Source: Lapidilactobacillus mulanensis
Lineage (GTDB): Bacteria; Bacillota; Bacilli; Lactobacillales; Lactobacillaceae
Assembly: GCF_003946215.1 (NCBI RefSeq)
Contig: NZ_RHOW01000004.1
Location: 22,487-86,486 of the forward strand
Direction: 5' to 3'
Length of the DNA: 64,000 nt
Made by a program: the position numbers and the translations under genes. A model generated the notes under the pieces. It searched no databases and had not been told where the DNA came from. It worked only from the letters and a program-made list of their open reading frames with translations. Positions 16,624 through 25,821 of this stretch are shown here, piece by piece; position 1 is the stretch's first letter, and every line of letters begins with the position of its first letter.

Positions 16624-17673
16624 TTATCGACTCGATGAACTGGTCGATTGATAGTCAGCAACATTTTCTTTCGTAATTTTCGCGTAGGGCAAATAATTTT
16701 GCTGAGTAAATCTTGAATCTTTTTCTGAGTTATCATTTGTTTCCAGCATCATGACCAAATCGGCCATTTTCTTGGCCTGCCCTTCTTTATCATTATAAAC
16801 CGTTCCTGCGAGCAATCCCTGTTTCACAGCCACTAAGCCTTCATCCGTACCATCAATGCCGAAAAAAACGGGAATACTTGATTCAGTTCGATTCAGCTTT
16901 GCATAAGCATCAATACCTCCTAGTGCCATGTCGTCATTATTTGAAAGGACGAGTTCGATCTTATTTTGATACTGATTGATCAGCTGAAGCATCCGATTCT
17001 GGGCTTGTGAGCGATTCCAGTTGGCAACACCATATCCCAGCTTTTCTAATTTAATACCGCTAGCTTTTAAAGTGTTGACTGCCTCTTCTGTCCGAATAAT
17101 GGCGTCTTGATGGCCAGGCTCACCCTCTAAAACCACATATTGAATCTTGCCATCTCGATTACGATCGACATCATTATTCCCTCGAATGAAATCCGCCGCG
17201 AGTTCACCCTGCATTACACCGGATTCTTTTGCATTTCCACCCACATAATAGAGTTTATTCCACTGCTTCAAATCTTCGGTAACTGGTTCTCGATTGAAAA
17301 AAATGACGGGGATTTTTTTCTTTTTGGCCAATTCGATAATTTCAGATGAGTCCGTTCGATCGACCAAATTAACGAGAAGCACATTGCAACCCGCGTCAAT
17401 AAGTTCCTTAACCTGCGTATTTTGACGGCGTTGTGAGTCCGCTGCGTCACGAGTCGTCACTAGAGTTGAAATATCTTTATTGTCGCCATTGCGTTTCAGT
17501 TCACCTTCAAAACTCGTGACCAGCTCTTTGATAAAGACATCCGTTTGGTCATAGCAAGAAATTCCCACATAAATTCTACTCGCGTCTCCTGTCTGCGTTT
17601 TGGCACAGGCACTTAATAACAATACCGCTACGCCGCAAAAGATAAGCTTCCAAAATTTTTTCTGTTTCAACAT
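16624..17673 (-). CDS. Galactose/glucose-binding lipoprotein, MglB-like, canonical domain order
   Basis: Extracellular sugar-binding lipoprotein of 349 residues with lipobox LLSAC (Cys23). It follows E. coli MglB from end to end: the first strand with YDQTDVFIKEL (sugar-stacking Phe), VNLVDR, VIFFNREPV, YYVGGNAKESGVMQGELAAD, an EF-hand-like calcium loop DRNRDGKIQY, then GEPGHQDAIIRT, ANWNRSQAQ, LSNNDDMALGG, FGIDGTDEG and GTVYNDKEGQA. It is last in a regulator-kinase-binding-protein operon rather than next to mglAC. It may feed a sensor, or be a second receptor for the same transporter. Confidence 0.88.
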   Translation of the reverse strand: MLKQKKFWKLIFCGVAVLLLSACAKTQTGDASRIYVGISCYDQTDVFIKELVTSFEGELKRNGDNKDISTLVTTRDAADSQRRQNTQVKELIDAGCNVLLVNLVDRTDSSEIIELAKKKKIPVIFFNREPVTEDLKQWNKLYYVGGNAKESGVMQGELAADFIRGNNDVDRNRDGKIQYVVLEGEPGHQDAIIRTEEAVNTLKASGIKLEKLGYGVANWNRSQAQNRMLQLINQYQNKIELVLSNNDDMALGGIDAYAKLNRTESSIPVFFGIDGTDEGLVAVKQGLLAGTVYNDKEGQAKKMADLVMMLETNDNSEKDSRFTQQNYLPYAKITKENVADYQSTSSSSR

Positions 17674-17695
17674 AACACCTCTACTTCAATAAAGA

Positions 17696-18667
17696 CTATT
17701 GATTCATCGTTGTTAAGAGTTGCTGATTCTTTTCGGAAAACAGCTGTTCACGACGTATGACGCGAAAAGAAACAGACTGAGCTTGAATACCTTTGTATGG
17801 ATGCTTAAGAAACTGTGCTAACTGACTTAGGCTTTGATGGCCCACACTAAATTGATCAGGCACAATGAGACATTCTATGGCATCTGTATCGAGATAATAA
17901 ATCGCCTCGGTAGAATGACCGATGCCATAAACGACCGGACCAGTTAAATTGTTAGTCTTAACTTGATTGCCCAATATCGTCAAGCTTTGATCATCTAATG
18001 CAACTAGCACATTTGTTCTCGTTAGCTGTGAGCGTTTTTTGTTTTGATCTGTTTCAGTCGAGTGACTCGTTTGCCAAGAAATCATTGCACCTTTCCCTTT
18101 AATCCCATTTTCAAATCCCTGCTGTCGACGCGCCACAGCTTCTGTGGATTTTGTTTCGGAAACAAGTCCAATTGTTTTTCCAGCAAGATTCCCCGAATAG
18201 TCGTTCAATATTTCTTTAGCCAAAGCTTTCCCCATAGCGTAATTATCTGGTTCAACTGTATTTAAAGCCGTTGTTTTCGATGTTAAAGAAGCTTTAGAGC
18301 CAATTAAGAGGATCGGGATCTGATGGTCACTTTTCGTTAGCGTTGCTTCCATATTGGCTCCAGTGGCGGGCTGGAGAATAATCGCATCAGCCCCCTGTTT
18401 GATTTCTTGATCAATTAAGCGCTGTTGCTCTTTGACAGTCATCGTTTTTCCAGTATCTACAACAAACATTTCTGCATTAAAATCCTTGCTCGCTTTTTTT
18501 AGGCCATATCTCAACGAAGCCCATTGATTCCCATCAGAGTCAGGAATGATAACAGCCACTTTGCCCACAACTGAATTGGTATTCCCGTTTAACATCACAG
18601 AAGCGAGAATAATCGCTAAGATAGCTAAGACAGCTTCAACCAGAATAAATATTTTATTATTTTTCAT
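17696..18667 (-). CDS. Membrane-anchored sugar-binding protein, probable co-sensor
   Basis: Periplasmic-binding-protein fold (type I, RbsB/XylF-like) of 323 residues. Instead of a lipobox it has a single N-terminal hydrophobic anchor (residues 6-27) and no obvious cleavage site. KVAVIIPDSDGNQWASL opens the sugar-binding domain, and GADAIILQPATG marks the family hinge region. The start is fixed by GGAGG before ATG; it overlaps the kinase stop by 11 bases. Anchored binding proteins next to LytS/YesM-type kinases are known as co-receptors (XylFII of Clostridium beijerinckii). A similar role here is inferred from the gene order. Confidence 0.8.
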   Translation of the reverse strand: MKNNKIFILVEAVLAILAIILASVMLNGNTNSVVGKVAVIIPDSDGNQWASLRYGLKKASKDFNAEMFVVDTGKTMTVKEQQRLIDQEIKQGADAIILQPATGANMEATLTKSDHQIPILLIGSKASLTSKTTALNTVEPDNYAMGKALAKEILNDYSGNLAGKTIGLVSETKSTEAVARRQQGFENGIKGKGAMISWQTSHSTETDQNKKRSQLTRTNVLVALDDQSLTILGNQVKTNNLTGPVVYGIGHSTEAIYYLDTDAIECLIVPDQFSVGHQSLSQLAQFLKHPYKGIQAQSVSFRVIRREQLFSEKNQQLLTTMNQ

Positions 18668-20522
18668 CGGTGCCTCCACTATCCTGACCAGCGATTCCTT
18701 GACTATGCAGCCCCTGTTCAAGACGCTTTCGAGTTTCTTCAGAATAAGGAATTGCCGGGAATCTCATAACGACTGTGGTGCCTTCATCGGGTTTGCTCTT
18801 GATCGTTAATCCATATTCCGTGCCAAAGTGAAGTTGAATACGTTTATTGACATTTACAAGCCCCACACCAGATCCTTTTTTAGCTACCTTGGTACTATCA
18901 CTCAGGAGCGACGAAACTTGTTCTGCGGACATCCCAATGCCATTGTCAGTGACCGAGAGAACAATATCACCATCTGAAAATTTACCTACTACTCGGATAT
19001 ATTCCTCATCATCCACATCGCGCACCGCATAATTCAGACTATTCTCCAAGATGGGTTGCAGAATTAATTTAACCGTCGCATATTTTTCAATCTGTGGATC
19101 AATTTCAAACTCAACCGAAATGGATTCTTGGTAACGTTCCTTTTGAATATTCATATAGCTTTTTGCATGTTGCAATTCATCTGCAATCGAAATAATCGTA
19201 CGCCCTTTTGATAAACTGACTCGAAATAACTTAGCGAGTTGCGTGATCATGAACACCGCCTTCTCATTACGCTCACCTTCAATCATCCAAGTGATAGAAT
19301 CCAAGGTGTTGTATAAAAAGTGGGGATTGATCTGGCTCTGCAAAACGTCCAACTCACTTTTACGCCGTTCATTATGTTCCACGATCACTTCCTGCATCAG
19401 TTGCTCATTTTGTTCGTACGATTGCTGAATCGATTCGCCTAGATGTCTAATTTCTGAAGAACCACCACTATAAATATTTGGTGTTTTACCTGATTCGTAT
19501 TCGGTTACAGAGTCATTAAGCTTTTTCAGTGGTCGTGAAATTCTTAGAGAGATCAAGCGATTTACGACCACGAGAACCATTGCCATCATTACCAAATATA
19601 GCGACATGAAAAGACCGGCTTGTAACCGATCTTGCTTAAATGTCGTGGCTGGGATCACACCAACTAGTTTCCAACCTGTATAACTAATGTCGTTAGCAAT
19701 GACTTTGCGCTTCTCCCCTCTAAACGATTCATCATAACTTCCTTCTTGATAATCGGCCACCGCTTGATTGTTCTCGGCAGTGATTCCTCTAGCAATTTGA
19801 GTTTGCTTAGGGTGATAGATTATCTTTCCTTGACTATCACACAGATAAAAATATTTCTCATTATTTTGGGTGTTCAATTGATCCATGATATGAGAAATTT
19901 GATAATAGTCCATGTCAACAAGTAAGACGCCAAGCTGCGATTCACCGCCTGTACTCAATTCCACAGCGCGGCTTAGAGAAATGACCTCATCATATCGCAT
20001 CGTGCCATTATCAAAAAGATTTTGAATGTGTGGCGTCGAAAAATGGATATTTTCAACTTGTGCGAGCGCTTCTTGATACCAGTCCTGACTAGTCACATCC
20101 GGGTCTTCCTTCTGCAAAGCCACTGGTTCAGCCGCCATCAGACTGCCTGAATGATTATAAATAGCAATATTTGATAAATTATTTTTGTTGCTCTGGTAGA
20201 GGAGATTCATGCCTGAATGAATACGTTCAGTCTGGAGTGAAAGATCATTTTCTTTGACCACATCATAATAAACAGCATCGGATATTTGTCGCATTTGAAT
20301 CAGATAATCTTCCAATGATTCTCTCGTTTGCTGAGCCATTTCTTGTGTGGTATCGATTTCTTTTTCCTTCGAGAGTGAAGAGAACCGCTCATACAATAAC
20401 ACACCAGTGATCATAGTTACGATAATCGATAACGTCGAAAAAACAAGCATGATAATCGATTGCATACCCATCGAAAGAATCTTGTTAGTGTGTTTTGACC
20501 CTTTGCTCATCACTTTCTGCAT
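18657..20522 (-). CDS. Sensor histidine kinase, YesM/LytS type
   Basis: Membrane kinase of 621 residues. Two hydrophobic segments (about 18-42 and 300-322) flank an extracellular Cache-like sensor domain. A HAMP linker (RISRPLKKLNDSV), the His_kinase motif NPHFLYNTLDSITWMIEGE with phosphorylated His, and an HATPase domain with ILQPILENSLNYA and VTDNGIGM follow. The start overlaps the regulator stop by 38 bases; an ATG four codons later is also possible. It is expected to phosphorylate the adjoining AraC-type regulator and probably to receive the sugar signal through the binding protein(s) encoded downstream. Confidence 0.92.
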   Translation of the reverse strand: MQKVMSKGSKHTNKILSMGMQSIIMLVFSTLSIIVTMITGVLLYERFSSLSKEKEIDTTQEMAQQTRESLEDYLIQMRQISDAVYYDVVKENDLSLQTERIHSGMNLLYQSNKNNLSNIAIYNHSGSLMAAEPVALQKEDPDVTSQDWYQEALAQVENIHFSTPHIQNLFDNGTMRYDEVISLSRAVELSTGGESQLGVLLVDMDYYQISHIMDQLNTQNNEKYFYLCDSQGKIIYHPKQTQIARGITAENNQAVADYQEGSYDESFRGEKRKVIANDISYTGWKLVGVIPATTFKQDRLQAGLFMSLYLVMMAMVLVVVNRLISLRISRPLKKLNDSVTEYESGKTPNIYSGGSSEIRHLGESIQQSYEQNEQLMQEVIVEHNERRKSELDVLQSQINPHFLYNTLDSITWMIEGERNEKAVFMITQLAKLFRVSLSKGRTIISIADELQHAKSYMNIQKERYQESISVEFEIDPQIEKYATVKLILQPILENSLNYAVRDVDDEEYIRVVGKFSDGDIVLSVTDNGIGMSAEQVSSLLSDSTKVAKKGSGVGLVNVNKRIQLHFGTEYGLTIKSKPDEGTTVVMRFPAIPYSEETRKRLEQGLHSQGIAGQDSGGTDEK

Positions 20523-22113
20523 ATCCCATCCTATATTTTAATGGTGAAAGACCAAATCGCCTTTTGAAAACATAACTGAAATAATTTGGATCAATATAGC
20601 CGATCTTGCGGCCGATCACATAACTTTTCTCTTCTGTTTCGAGCAATAAGCGAGATGCCCGATCTAGTCGATAATCAGTTAGATATCCAATAAACGATTT
20701 GCCTGTCTCTCGTTTAAACATGGAAGAAAAATATGAATTGGAAACACCGAGAGATTGACAGACATCATCCAGTGACAAGCTTTCATTAGCATAATTTTGA
20801 TGCACATACTCCTGTGCCTTTGAAACTAAGGACTGAGTAGACCGGCTCCCGGCAGAACGCAACTTCTCATGTAATAAGTTACTGATCTCCACGAGCCATC
20901 TTCGCAATGCTTCTGGTTCTAGGTCAGGAAGCCACTGATATAAATCCTTGAGATCTTTCGTAAATGGCGCTATGGAAATACTATTATTGGCAGCAAAACG
21001 ATACAATGAGCCAATTAATTCTGAAACCACAATGATATGTTGTGGCAAGGATTTTTCAGTAGTATAAACATGATCAAGATATTTATTCGCTTCTGCTGAA
21101 ATTTCGTCTGCGGATCCCACGTGAATCTTTTTTAATAGGTCTGATAGCTCGATGTCATCGGTTAGATTGAACCCTTCCATTTTTTGTGGGGCAACTTCTT
21201 TGATATTGATCACGCGAGAAGCACCGTAGATTCCCCGATAAGAAACCGCCATTCTCGCACCGGCATATGATTGATCGAGCTCAAGTAAGTGAGCGGCCAC
21301 TTGACCAATGCCGATCGTAACAATTGCACCAATCATGCGAAAAATATATTTACACAGATGGTCACAATCATCAGTTAATCGCGAAACCTCATTTTCATTC
21401 TGTAGTTGAACTAACATCACCGTATCGGTTAAATACGTGAAATAAACGGCTTCCCATTCTTGATCGAAATAATTCTTAGCTTGTTGTTGCACGGATGCCA
21501 CCAATAATGAAATATCCATTTCTGCTGGTGCTTGTGTCAGGGAGGTGTGGAGTACCAGACAACAATATAAGGGACCAGTCAGGGGGATCTGATAGTTTGC
21601 TAGATATCTAGGTAAATCTACTTCTTTTATTTTACCTTCAAGCAGGGTCGAATAAAAGTTAGTCTGCATGAGTGGCAATGATTCTTGATAATGCTGCTGT
21701 AAAATTTCCACATTGCGACTTTCATTAATTTCTCGATCTAGCTTTTCTTTCAATCGCGTAAATACTTCAGTGAGTTCCTTGGCACCAGCCGGCTTTAAAA
21801 TATATTCCCCCACGCTCAGATGGAGCGCCTCTTTTGCATATTCAAATTCGTCAAATCCAGTAAAAATAAGCACTTTTGTAGTTGGGTAATCAGCTCGGAC
21901 GTGTTGAATAAGTTCTAGCCCATTCATATAAGGCATCTTAATATCGGTCATGATGACATCAGGTTGACAATCGGCCATGATATCAAGCGCTTTCATTCCG
22001 CTGCTAGCTCGTCCAATGATCGTAAAGCCTAACGCCTCCCAATCAAGTTTTTTAATGATGGCGTCTAAAACTTCTTCCTCATCATCCACTAAAAGGAGCG
22101 TGTAGTTTTCCAT
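20485..22113 (-). CDS. Response regulator, YesN type with AraC DNA-binding domain
   Basis: A 542-residue regulator with an N-terminal receiver domain (VDDEEE acidic pocket, phospho-acceptor Asp57 in DVIMTDIKMPYMNG, Lys in LKPAG) and a C-terminal double helix-turn-helix of the AraC type (LSLDDVCQSLGVSNSYFSSM ... IGYIDPNYFSYVFKR). A ~280-residue middle region without a named motif lies between, as in YesN proteins. It is first in the sensory operon and preceded by GGAGGAAAG. It most likely activates the divergently placed mglBAC genes or its own operon in response to sugar. Confidence 0.93.
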   Translation of the reverse strand: MENYTLLLVDDEEEVLDAIIKKLDWEALGFTIIGRASSGMKALDIMADCQPDVIMTDIKMPYMNGLELIQHVRADYPTTKVLIFTGFDEFEYAKEALHLSVGEYILKPAGAKELTEVFTRLKEKLDREINESRNVEILQQHYQESLPLMQTNFYSTLLEGKIKEVDLPRYLANYQIPLTGPLYCCLVLHTSLTQAPAEMDISLLVASVQQQAKNYFDQEWEAVYFTYLTDTVMLVQLQNENEVSRLTDDCDHLCKYIFRMIGAIVTIGIGQVAAHLLELDQSYAGARMAVSYRGIYGASRVINIKEVAPQKMEGFNLTDDIELSDLLKKIHVGSADEISAEANKYLDHVYTTEKSLPQHIIVVSELIGSLYRFAANNSISIAPFTKDLKDLYQWLPDLEPEALRRWLVEISNLLHEKLRSAGSRSTQSLVSKAQEYVHQNYANESLSLDDVCQSLGVSNSYFSSMFKRETGKSFIGYLTDYRLDRASRLLLETEEKSYVIGRKIGYIDPNYFSYVFKRRFGLSPLKYRMGYAESDEQRVKTH

Positions 22114-22150
22114 AATCTTTCCTCCAGTTATATTTAGAGTAGAGATACTA

Positions 22151-22232
22151 GATAAAGCGCTTAACTTTTATGCCGGGCGCTTTTTTAATTTTTATTTTAT
22201 GCCACCTTGTCGACAGAATCAGTTTTATTATA
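22151..22232 (-). promoter_or_regulatory. Promoter and cre-like site of the sensory operon
   Basis: On the minus strand TATAAT (22227-22232) lies about 110 bp upstream of the regulator gene; its -35 is weak. Between them GATAAAGCGCTTAAC (22151-22165), with a perfect AAGCGCTT core, resembles a CcpA cre site. Its position downstream of the -10 fits a roadblock-type catabolite repression. The rest of 22114-22498 holds only the mglC terminator and AT-rich sequence. Confidence 0.5.
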
Positions 22233-22386
22233 TCAAATAATTGTTAAGAAAAATACAATTCATTTATTATAGTTGACCTGTTTCCAGCTAAGTTACGCGT
22301 CAGCCATCGGATTTAAAAATAGTCTGACATTTAGAGAACTGAGTCCGCATGCGCATCGAATAAATGATTTCAAACCAATAAGCGAC

Positions 22387-22426
22387 AAAAAACGATTCAG
22401 CTGCACAACACAACTGAATCGTTTTT
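22387..22426 (-). terminator. Terminator of mglBAC
   Basis: Stem AAAAACGATTCAG / CTGAATCGTTTTT (22388-22400 / 22414-22426) with a 13-base loop and A/T runs on both sides. It lies about 70 bp after the mglC stop. Confidence 0.85.
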
Positions 22427-22498
22427 ATCTAATTCAAATTTTCCAAGACTATTGTTATTGATCCTGAATCTATTTTTGCCAATTAAGCAAGTAGCGAC

Positions 22499-24154
22499 TC
22501 ATTTCTTCTGTACATATTTTAACGAATCTAAGGTTACGGCAACTAAGATAATAATACCTGAGAAGACAAACTGGAGGTTCGTATCGATACCAAGAATTGT
22601 TAAAGCATATGTCAATGCGGTAAAGATCGTCACCCCGACAACGACACCAGAAATTTTTCCGATCCCACCAGTAAAGGAAACACCACCAACCACACAGGCT
22701 GCGATCGCATTCATTTCCCAACCTTGACCATATGCTGCTGAACCAGATCCAACCATTCGAGCGGTTTCCAGCCAAGAACCAAATCCATAAAGAATTCCGG
22801 CTAAGATAAATGCACCCATGGTAACTGCAAAAACAGAGATACCAGAAACGGATGCAGCTTCAGGATTACCACCAACTGCGTATAGGTTTTTGCCAAAGCG
22901 GGTCTTATTCCAGATAAACCAAACGATTACAATAGCAGCTATTGCCCAAATAATAATGGTTGGAAAACCATTCAGCTTAGGAATGATCAAGTTAGGAATC
23001 CCGGGGTCAATGGCACCGAAGGAAACCCCTTTAGTCGCATAAGTGACCAATCCGAAAATAATCAATGTGTTAGCCATAGTTGAAATAAATGGATGCATCT
23101 TGAACCGAGCGGTGAAGAATCCGGCAATCGTCGTAAACACTGTACATAATACAATACAGGCGACTAGTGCAAAGATAACTCGGACACCCAATGACATCTT
23201 CGTGAAATCAAAAATATGACCAAAGACACCACCGGTATTAATGCCTTGATGCATGATAATCGTCGCAGCCGTCATGCCCATACCGACCATACGCCCAATC
23301 GAAAGATCCGTACCCGTTAATAGAATTAATCCCGCAACACCAAGCGCAAGAAACATTTGTGGTGAAGCTTGCTGAAGGATATTAATAATATTATTGTAAG
23401 TTAGTAGCGGTGTCCCTTTCACAATGGGTGTCAGAATGGCTAGAAAAATAAAGACGATGATAATCGCAAAGTATAATCCATTACGCAGCAGAAAATCTCG
23501 CCGGTTGAAAGTGTACTTATAATTTTCCCATTTTTGATCCAGCAATTCTGTAAAACTAGGACGCGACATTTTAAGTAAGTCAATGAGTTGATATTTCTTC
23601 AAAAAGGCCAAATGCTTTCTGTCTTTAATCCGACGCTCTTCAGCTTGTAAATCCATTTTTGCGTCGTAACGTTTATTCTTATAGACTTGTTTCTCCTCTT
23701 TAATTTCCTGAGGATCTGAAAGCTTAGCATTTTCCTTTTTATAAGTTTCATCAAGTGTCTGAACATTTTTCTGGTAATCTTTCTCAGCCGCTATTTTTTC
23801 TTGAACCGTACTTTCTTTAACATGCTGGAAATAATCTTTTTCGAAATGTTCTTTTAAGTATGCTTCTGCTTGATCAATGTACTGATTAATCGCACTTTTG
23901 TTTTGGGCTTCAACCTTTTTAGCTTTTTCTAAATCTGCCTTGTAACCCTTTATAGCTTGTGCTTTTTCTTCTTTCGATTGACTGCGGTCATGCTTGGCAT
24001 TTTCAATATTGCTCAATGCTGTAATGACCTTATCCGTACCATCTACACGTAGTTCGTCGATTTTTTTCTGAATTTGGCCGACATGTTCATCAATTGGTTG
24101 AAGGAGCGCAATTTCTTGCTCAGCGGTCAGGATTTTATTTTTTTGAATCACCAT
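22499..24154 (-). CDS. mglC: Galactose/methyl-galactoside ABC transporter permease with long N-terminal coiled-coil extension
   Basis: Inner-membrane channel subunit. Residues from about 226 to 551 are an ordinary MglC/RbsC-type permease, with the conserved GVAGLILLTGTDLSIGRMVGMG and GGVSFTGGIGKISGVVVG segments. The first ~220 residues are an added cytoplasmic region, highly charged and rich in Lys, Glu, Gln and Ala with heptad-like runs (KADLEKAKKVEAQN, ETYKKENAKL), so a coiled coil is likely. E. coli MglC has about 336 residues; this protein has 551. No stop or start signal separates the extension, and the ribosome site AAAGGAG precedes its Met. The extension's function is unknown; regulation of the transporter or clustering is possible. 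Confidence 0.9.
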   Translation of the reverse strand: MVIQKNKILTAEQEIALLQPIDEHVGQIQKKIDELRVDGTDKVITALSNIENAKHDRSQSKEEKAQAIKGYKADLEKAKKVEAQNKSAINQYIDQAEAYLKEHFEKDYFQHVKESTVQEKIAAEKDYQKNVQTLDETYKKENAKLSDPQEIKEEKQVYKNKRYDAKMDLQAEERRIKDRKHLAFLKKYQLIDLLKMSRPSFTELLDQKWENYKYTFNRRDFLLRNGLYFAIIIVFIFLAILTPIVKGTPLLTYNNIINILQQASPQMFLALGVAGLILLTGTDLSIGRMVGMGMTAATIIMHQGINTGGVFGHIFDFTKMSLGVRVIFALVACIVLCTVFTTIAGFFTARFKMHPFISTMANTLIIFGLVTYATKGVSFGAIDPGIPNLIIPKLNGFPTIIIWAIAAIVIVWFIWNKTRFGKNLYAVGGNPEAASVSGISVFAVTMGAFILAGILYGFGSWLETARMVGSGSAAYGQGWEMNAIAACVVGGVSFTGGIGKISGVVVGVTIFTALTYALTILGIDTNLQFVFSGIIILVAVTLDSLKYVQKK

Positions 24155-24172
24155 ACTTTTTTATCTCCTTTA

Positions 24173-25681
24173 CTATAAATACTTTGCACTGAGCCTTAAC
24201 AGCTCTTCTTGATTCGTTTCTGCCGTATTGACTATCCCTGAAAGTTGACCATTTGACATGACCCCGATCCGGTTGGTGATCCCAAGAATTTCAGGCATTT
24301 CTGACGAAACCACAATAATACTTTTACCTTGCTTCGCCATTTCAATGATCAACTCATAGATTTCGTACTTCGCGCCAACATCGATCCCGCGAGTGGGCTC
24401 ATCCATCATAAAAACACGGGGATTTCGTTCTAGCCACTTGCCGAAAATCACTTTCTGCTGATTACCGCCTGAAAGACTGGAAATCAAATCATTAGGTCCC
24501 ATAGTTTTGGTACGCATTATTTTGATTTCATTTAAAGTTGCTTTTTCCATCTTAGGATTAGAAAGTGCCACGCCTGATTTGTACTGAGGCAAATTGGAAA
24601 TTGTCGTATTAAAAGTTAAGCTGCCCTTCGCAAACATCCCGTTGGCTTTCCGCTCTTCGGTAATCATGGCGAATCCATGCTCCATGGCCTCTTTGGCGCT
24701 ATTGAAATTCATCAGTTTATTATTGTAATAAACCCGCCCTGAAGCCCTCGTGCGAATACCGAATATCGTCTCGAGGAGTTCTGTCCGGCCTGCACCGACC
24801 AAACCATACAAACCAAAAATTTCGCCTTTACGGACATCGAAACTAATATCTTGCAACTGTGGCGTAAATTTAGTCGATAAATTGCGAACAGATAAAATTG
24901 TTTCCCCTGGCACATTGTCAACTGGTGGAAAACGATTATCCAGCGAACGTCCAACCATCGCCGTGATCAATTCATTCATATTGGTATCTTTGGTTGATTT
25001 CGTGGTAACTAGCTTACCATCTCGTAAGACGGCGACTTCATCACAAATTTCAAAGATCTCATCCATCTTATGCGAAATATAAATCAGCGAAATCCCTTTG
25101 TCACGTAACATTCTCATCATTTCGAAAAGCTTTTCCACTTCTTGAACGGTTAGTGAGGAAGTAGGTTCATCCAGGACGATCACCTTAGAATTGTAAGAGA
25201 TTGCCTTGGCGATTTCGCACATTTGTCTTTGAGAAACAGACATTGTACGCATCGGTTGGCTTAAGTTGACGGTAATTCCTAGACTGATAAAGAGTTTAGA
25301 CGCCTCTCGTCTCATTCGCTTTTCATCGATCACACCTAAAGAATTAACTGGGTAGCGTCCTAAAAATAAGTTGTCCACGACATTTCTTTCTAAGGCCTGA
25401 TTTAATTCTTGATGGACCATCGCTACGCCATTTTCCAGAGCATCTTTGGGACCACCAAAGTCGACTTCCTTATTTTCTAAGAAAAAAGTACCCTCATCTT
25501 TTTGAAATGTTCCGAAAAGACATTTCATCATGGTGGACTTACCAGCCCCATTTTCTCCCATGAGTCCCATTACAGTTCCACGTTTAACATCCAGATCAAT
25601 ATGGTCCAACACCCGGTTGCGACCAAAAGACTTACTCAAACCTCGTATCGATAAAACGATATCATTCTTCTCTTCTGCCAT
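24173..25681 (-). CDS. mglA: Galactose/methyl-galactoside ABC transporter ATP-binding protein
   Basis: Cytoplasmic ATPase of 502 residues with two tandem ABC domains. Domain 1 has Walker A GENGAGKST, signature-like MSVSQRQM and Walker B VIVLDEPTSSL. Domain 2 has a degenerate Walker A (GLVGAGRTE), LSGGNQQKV and VFMMDEPTRGID. This asymmetry is the rule in MglA/RbsA/XylG proteins. AGGAG precedes the ATG; mglC follows after 18 bases. Together with MglB and MglC it imports galactose or glucose. Confidence 0.95.
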   Translation of the reverse strand: MAEEKNDIVLSIRGLSKSFGRNRVLDHIDLDVKRGTVMGLMGENGAGKSTMMKCLFGTFQKDEGTFFLENKEVDFGGPKDALENGVAMVHQELNQALERNVVDNLFLGRYPVNSLGVIDEKRMRREASKLFISLGITVNLSQPMRTMSVSQRQMCEIAKAISYNSKVIVLDEPTSSLTVQEVEKLFEMMRMLRDKGISLIYISHKMDEIFEICDEVAVLRDGKLVTTKSTKDTNMNELITAMVGRSLDNRFPPVDNVPGETILSVRNLSTKFTPQLQDISFDVRKGEIFGLYGLVGAGRTELLETIFGIRTRASGRVYYNNKLMNFNSAKEAMEHGFAMITEERKANGMFAKGSLTFNTTISNLPQYKSGVALSNPKMEKATLNEIKIMRTKTMGPNDLISSLSGGNQQKVIFGKWLERNPRVFMMDEPTRGIDVGAKYEIYELIIEMAKQGKSIIVVSSEMPEILGITNRIGVMSNGQLSGIVNTAETNQEELLRLSAKYL

Positions 25682-25769
25682 TATTTTTACTCCTGTGAAA
25701 TTCCAGTGGTTTTTGAATCTATTACAAGACTTTCAAATGAGTTGCCTCTCGCGTACTGTTCATTTAAAA

Positions 25770-25803
25770 CTGGGATTGCGACAATACTTCGTCACGATCC
25801 CAG
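25770..25803 (-). other. mglB-mglA intergenic hairpin
   Basis: Inverted repeat CTGGGATTGCGAC / GTCACGATCCCAG (25770-25782 / 25791-25803), followed by UUUU on the minus strand. Hairpins between a binding-protein gene and its ATPase gene commonly act as partial terminators or 3' stabilisers, which let the binding protein be made in excess. Confidence 0.7.
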
Positions 25804-25821
25804 CCTGTTTTTGAATTACCT

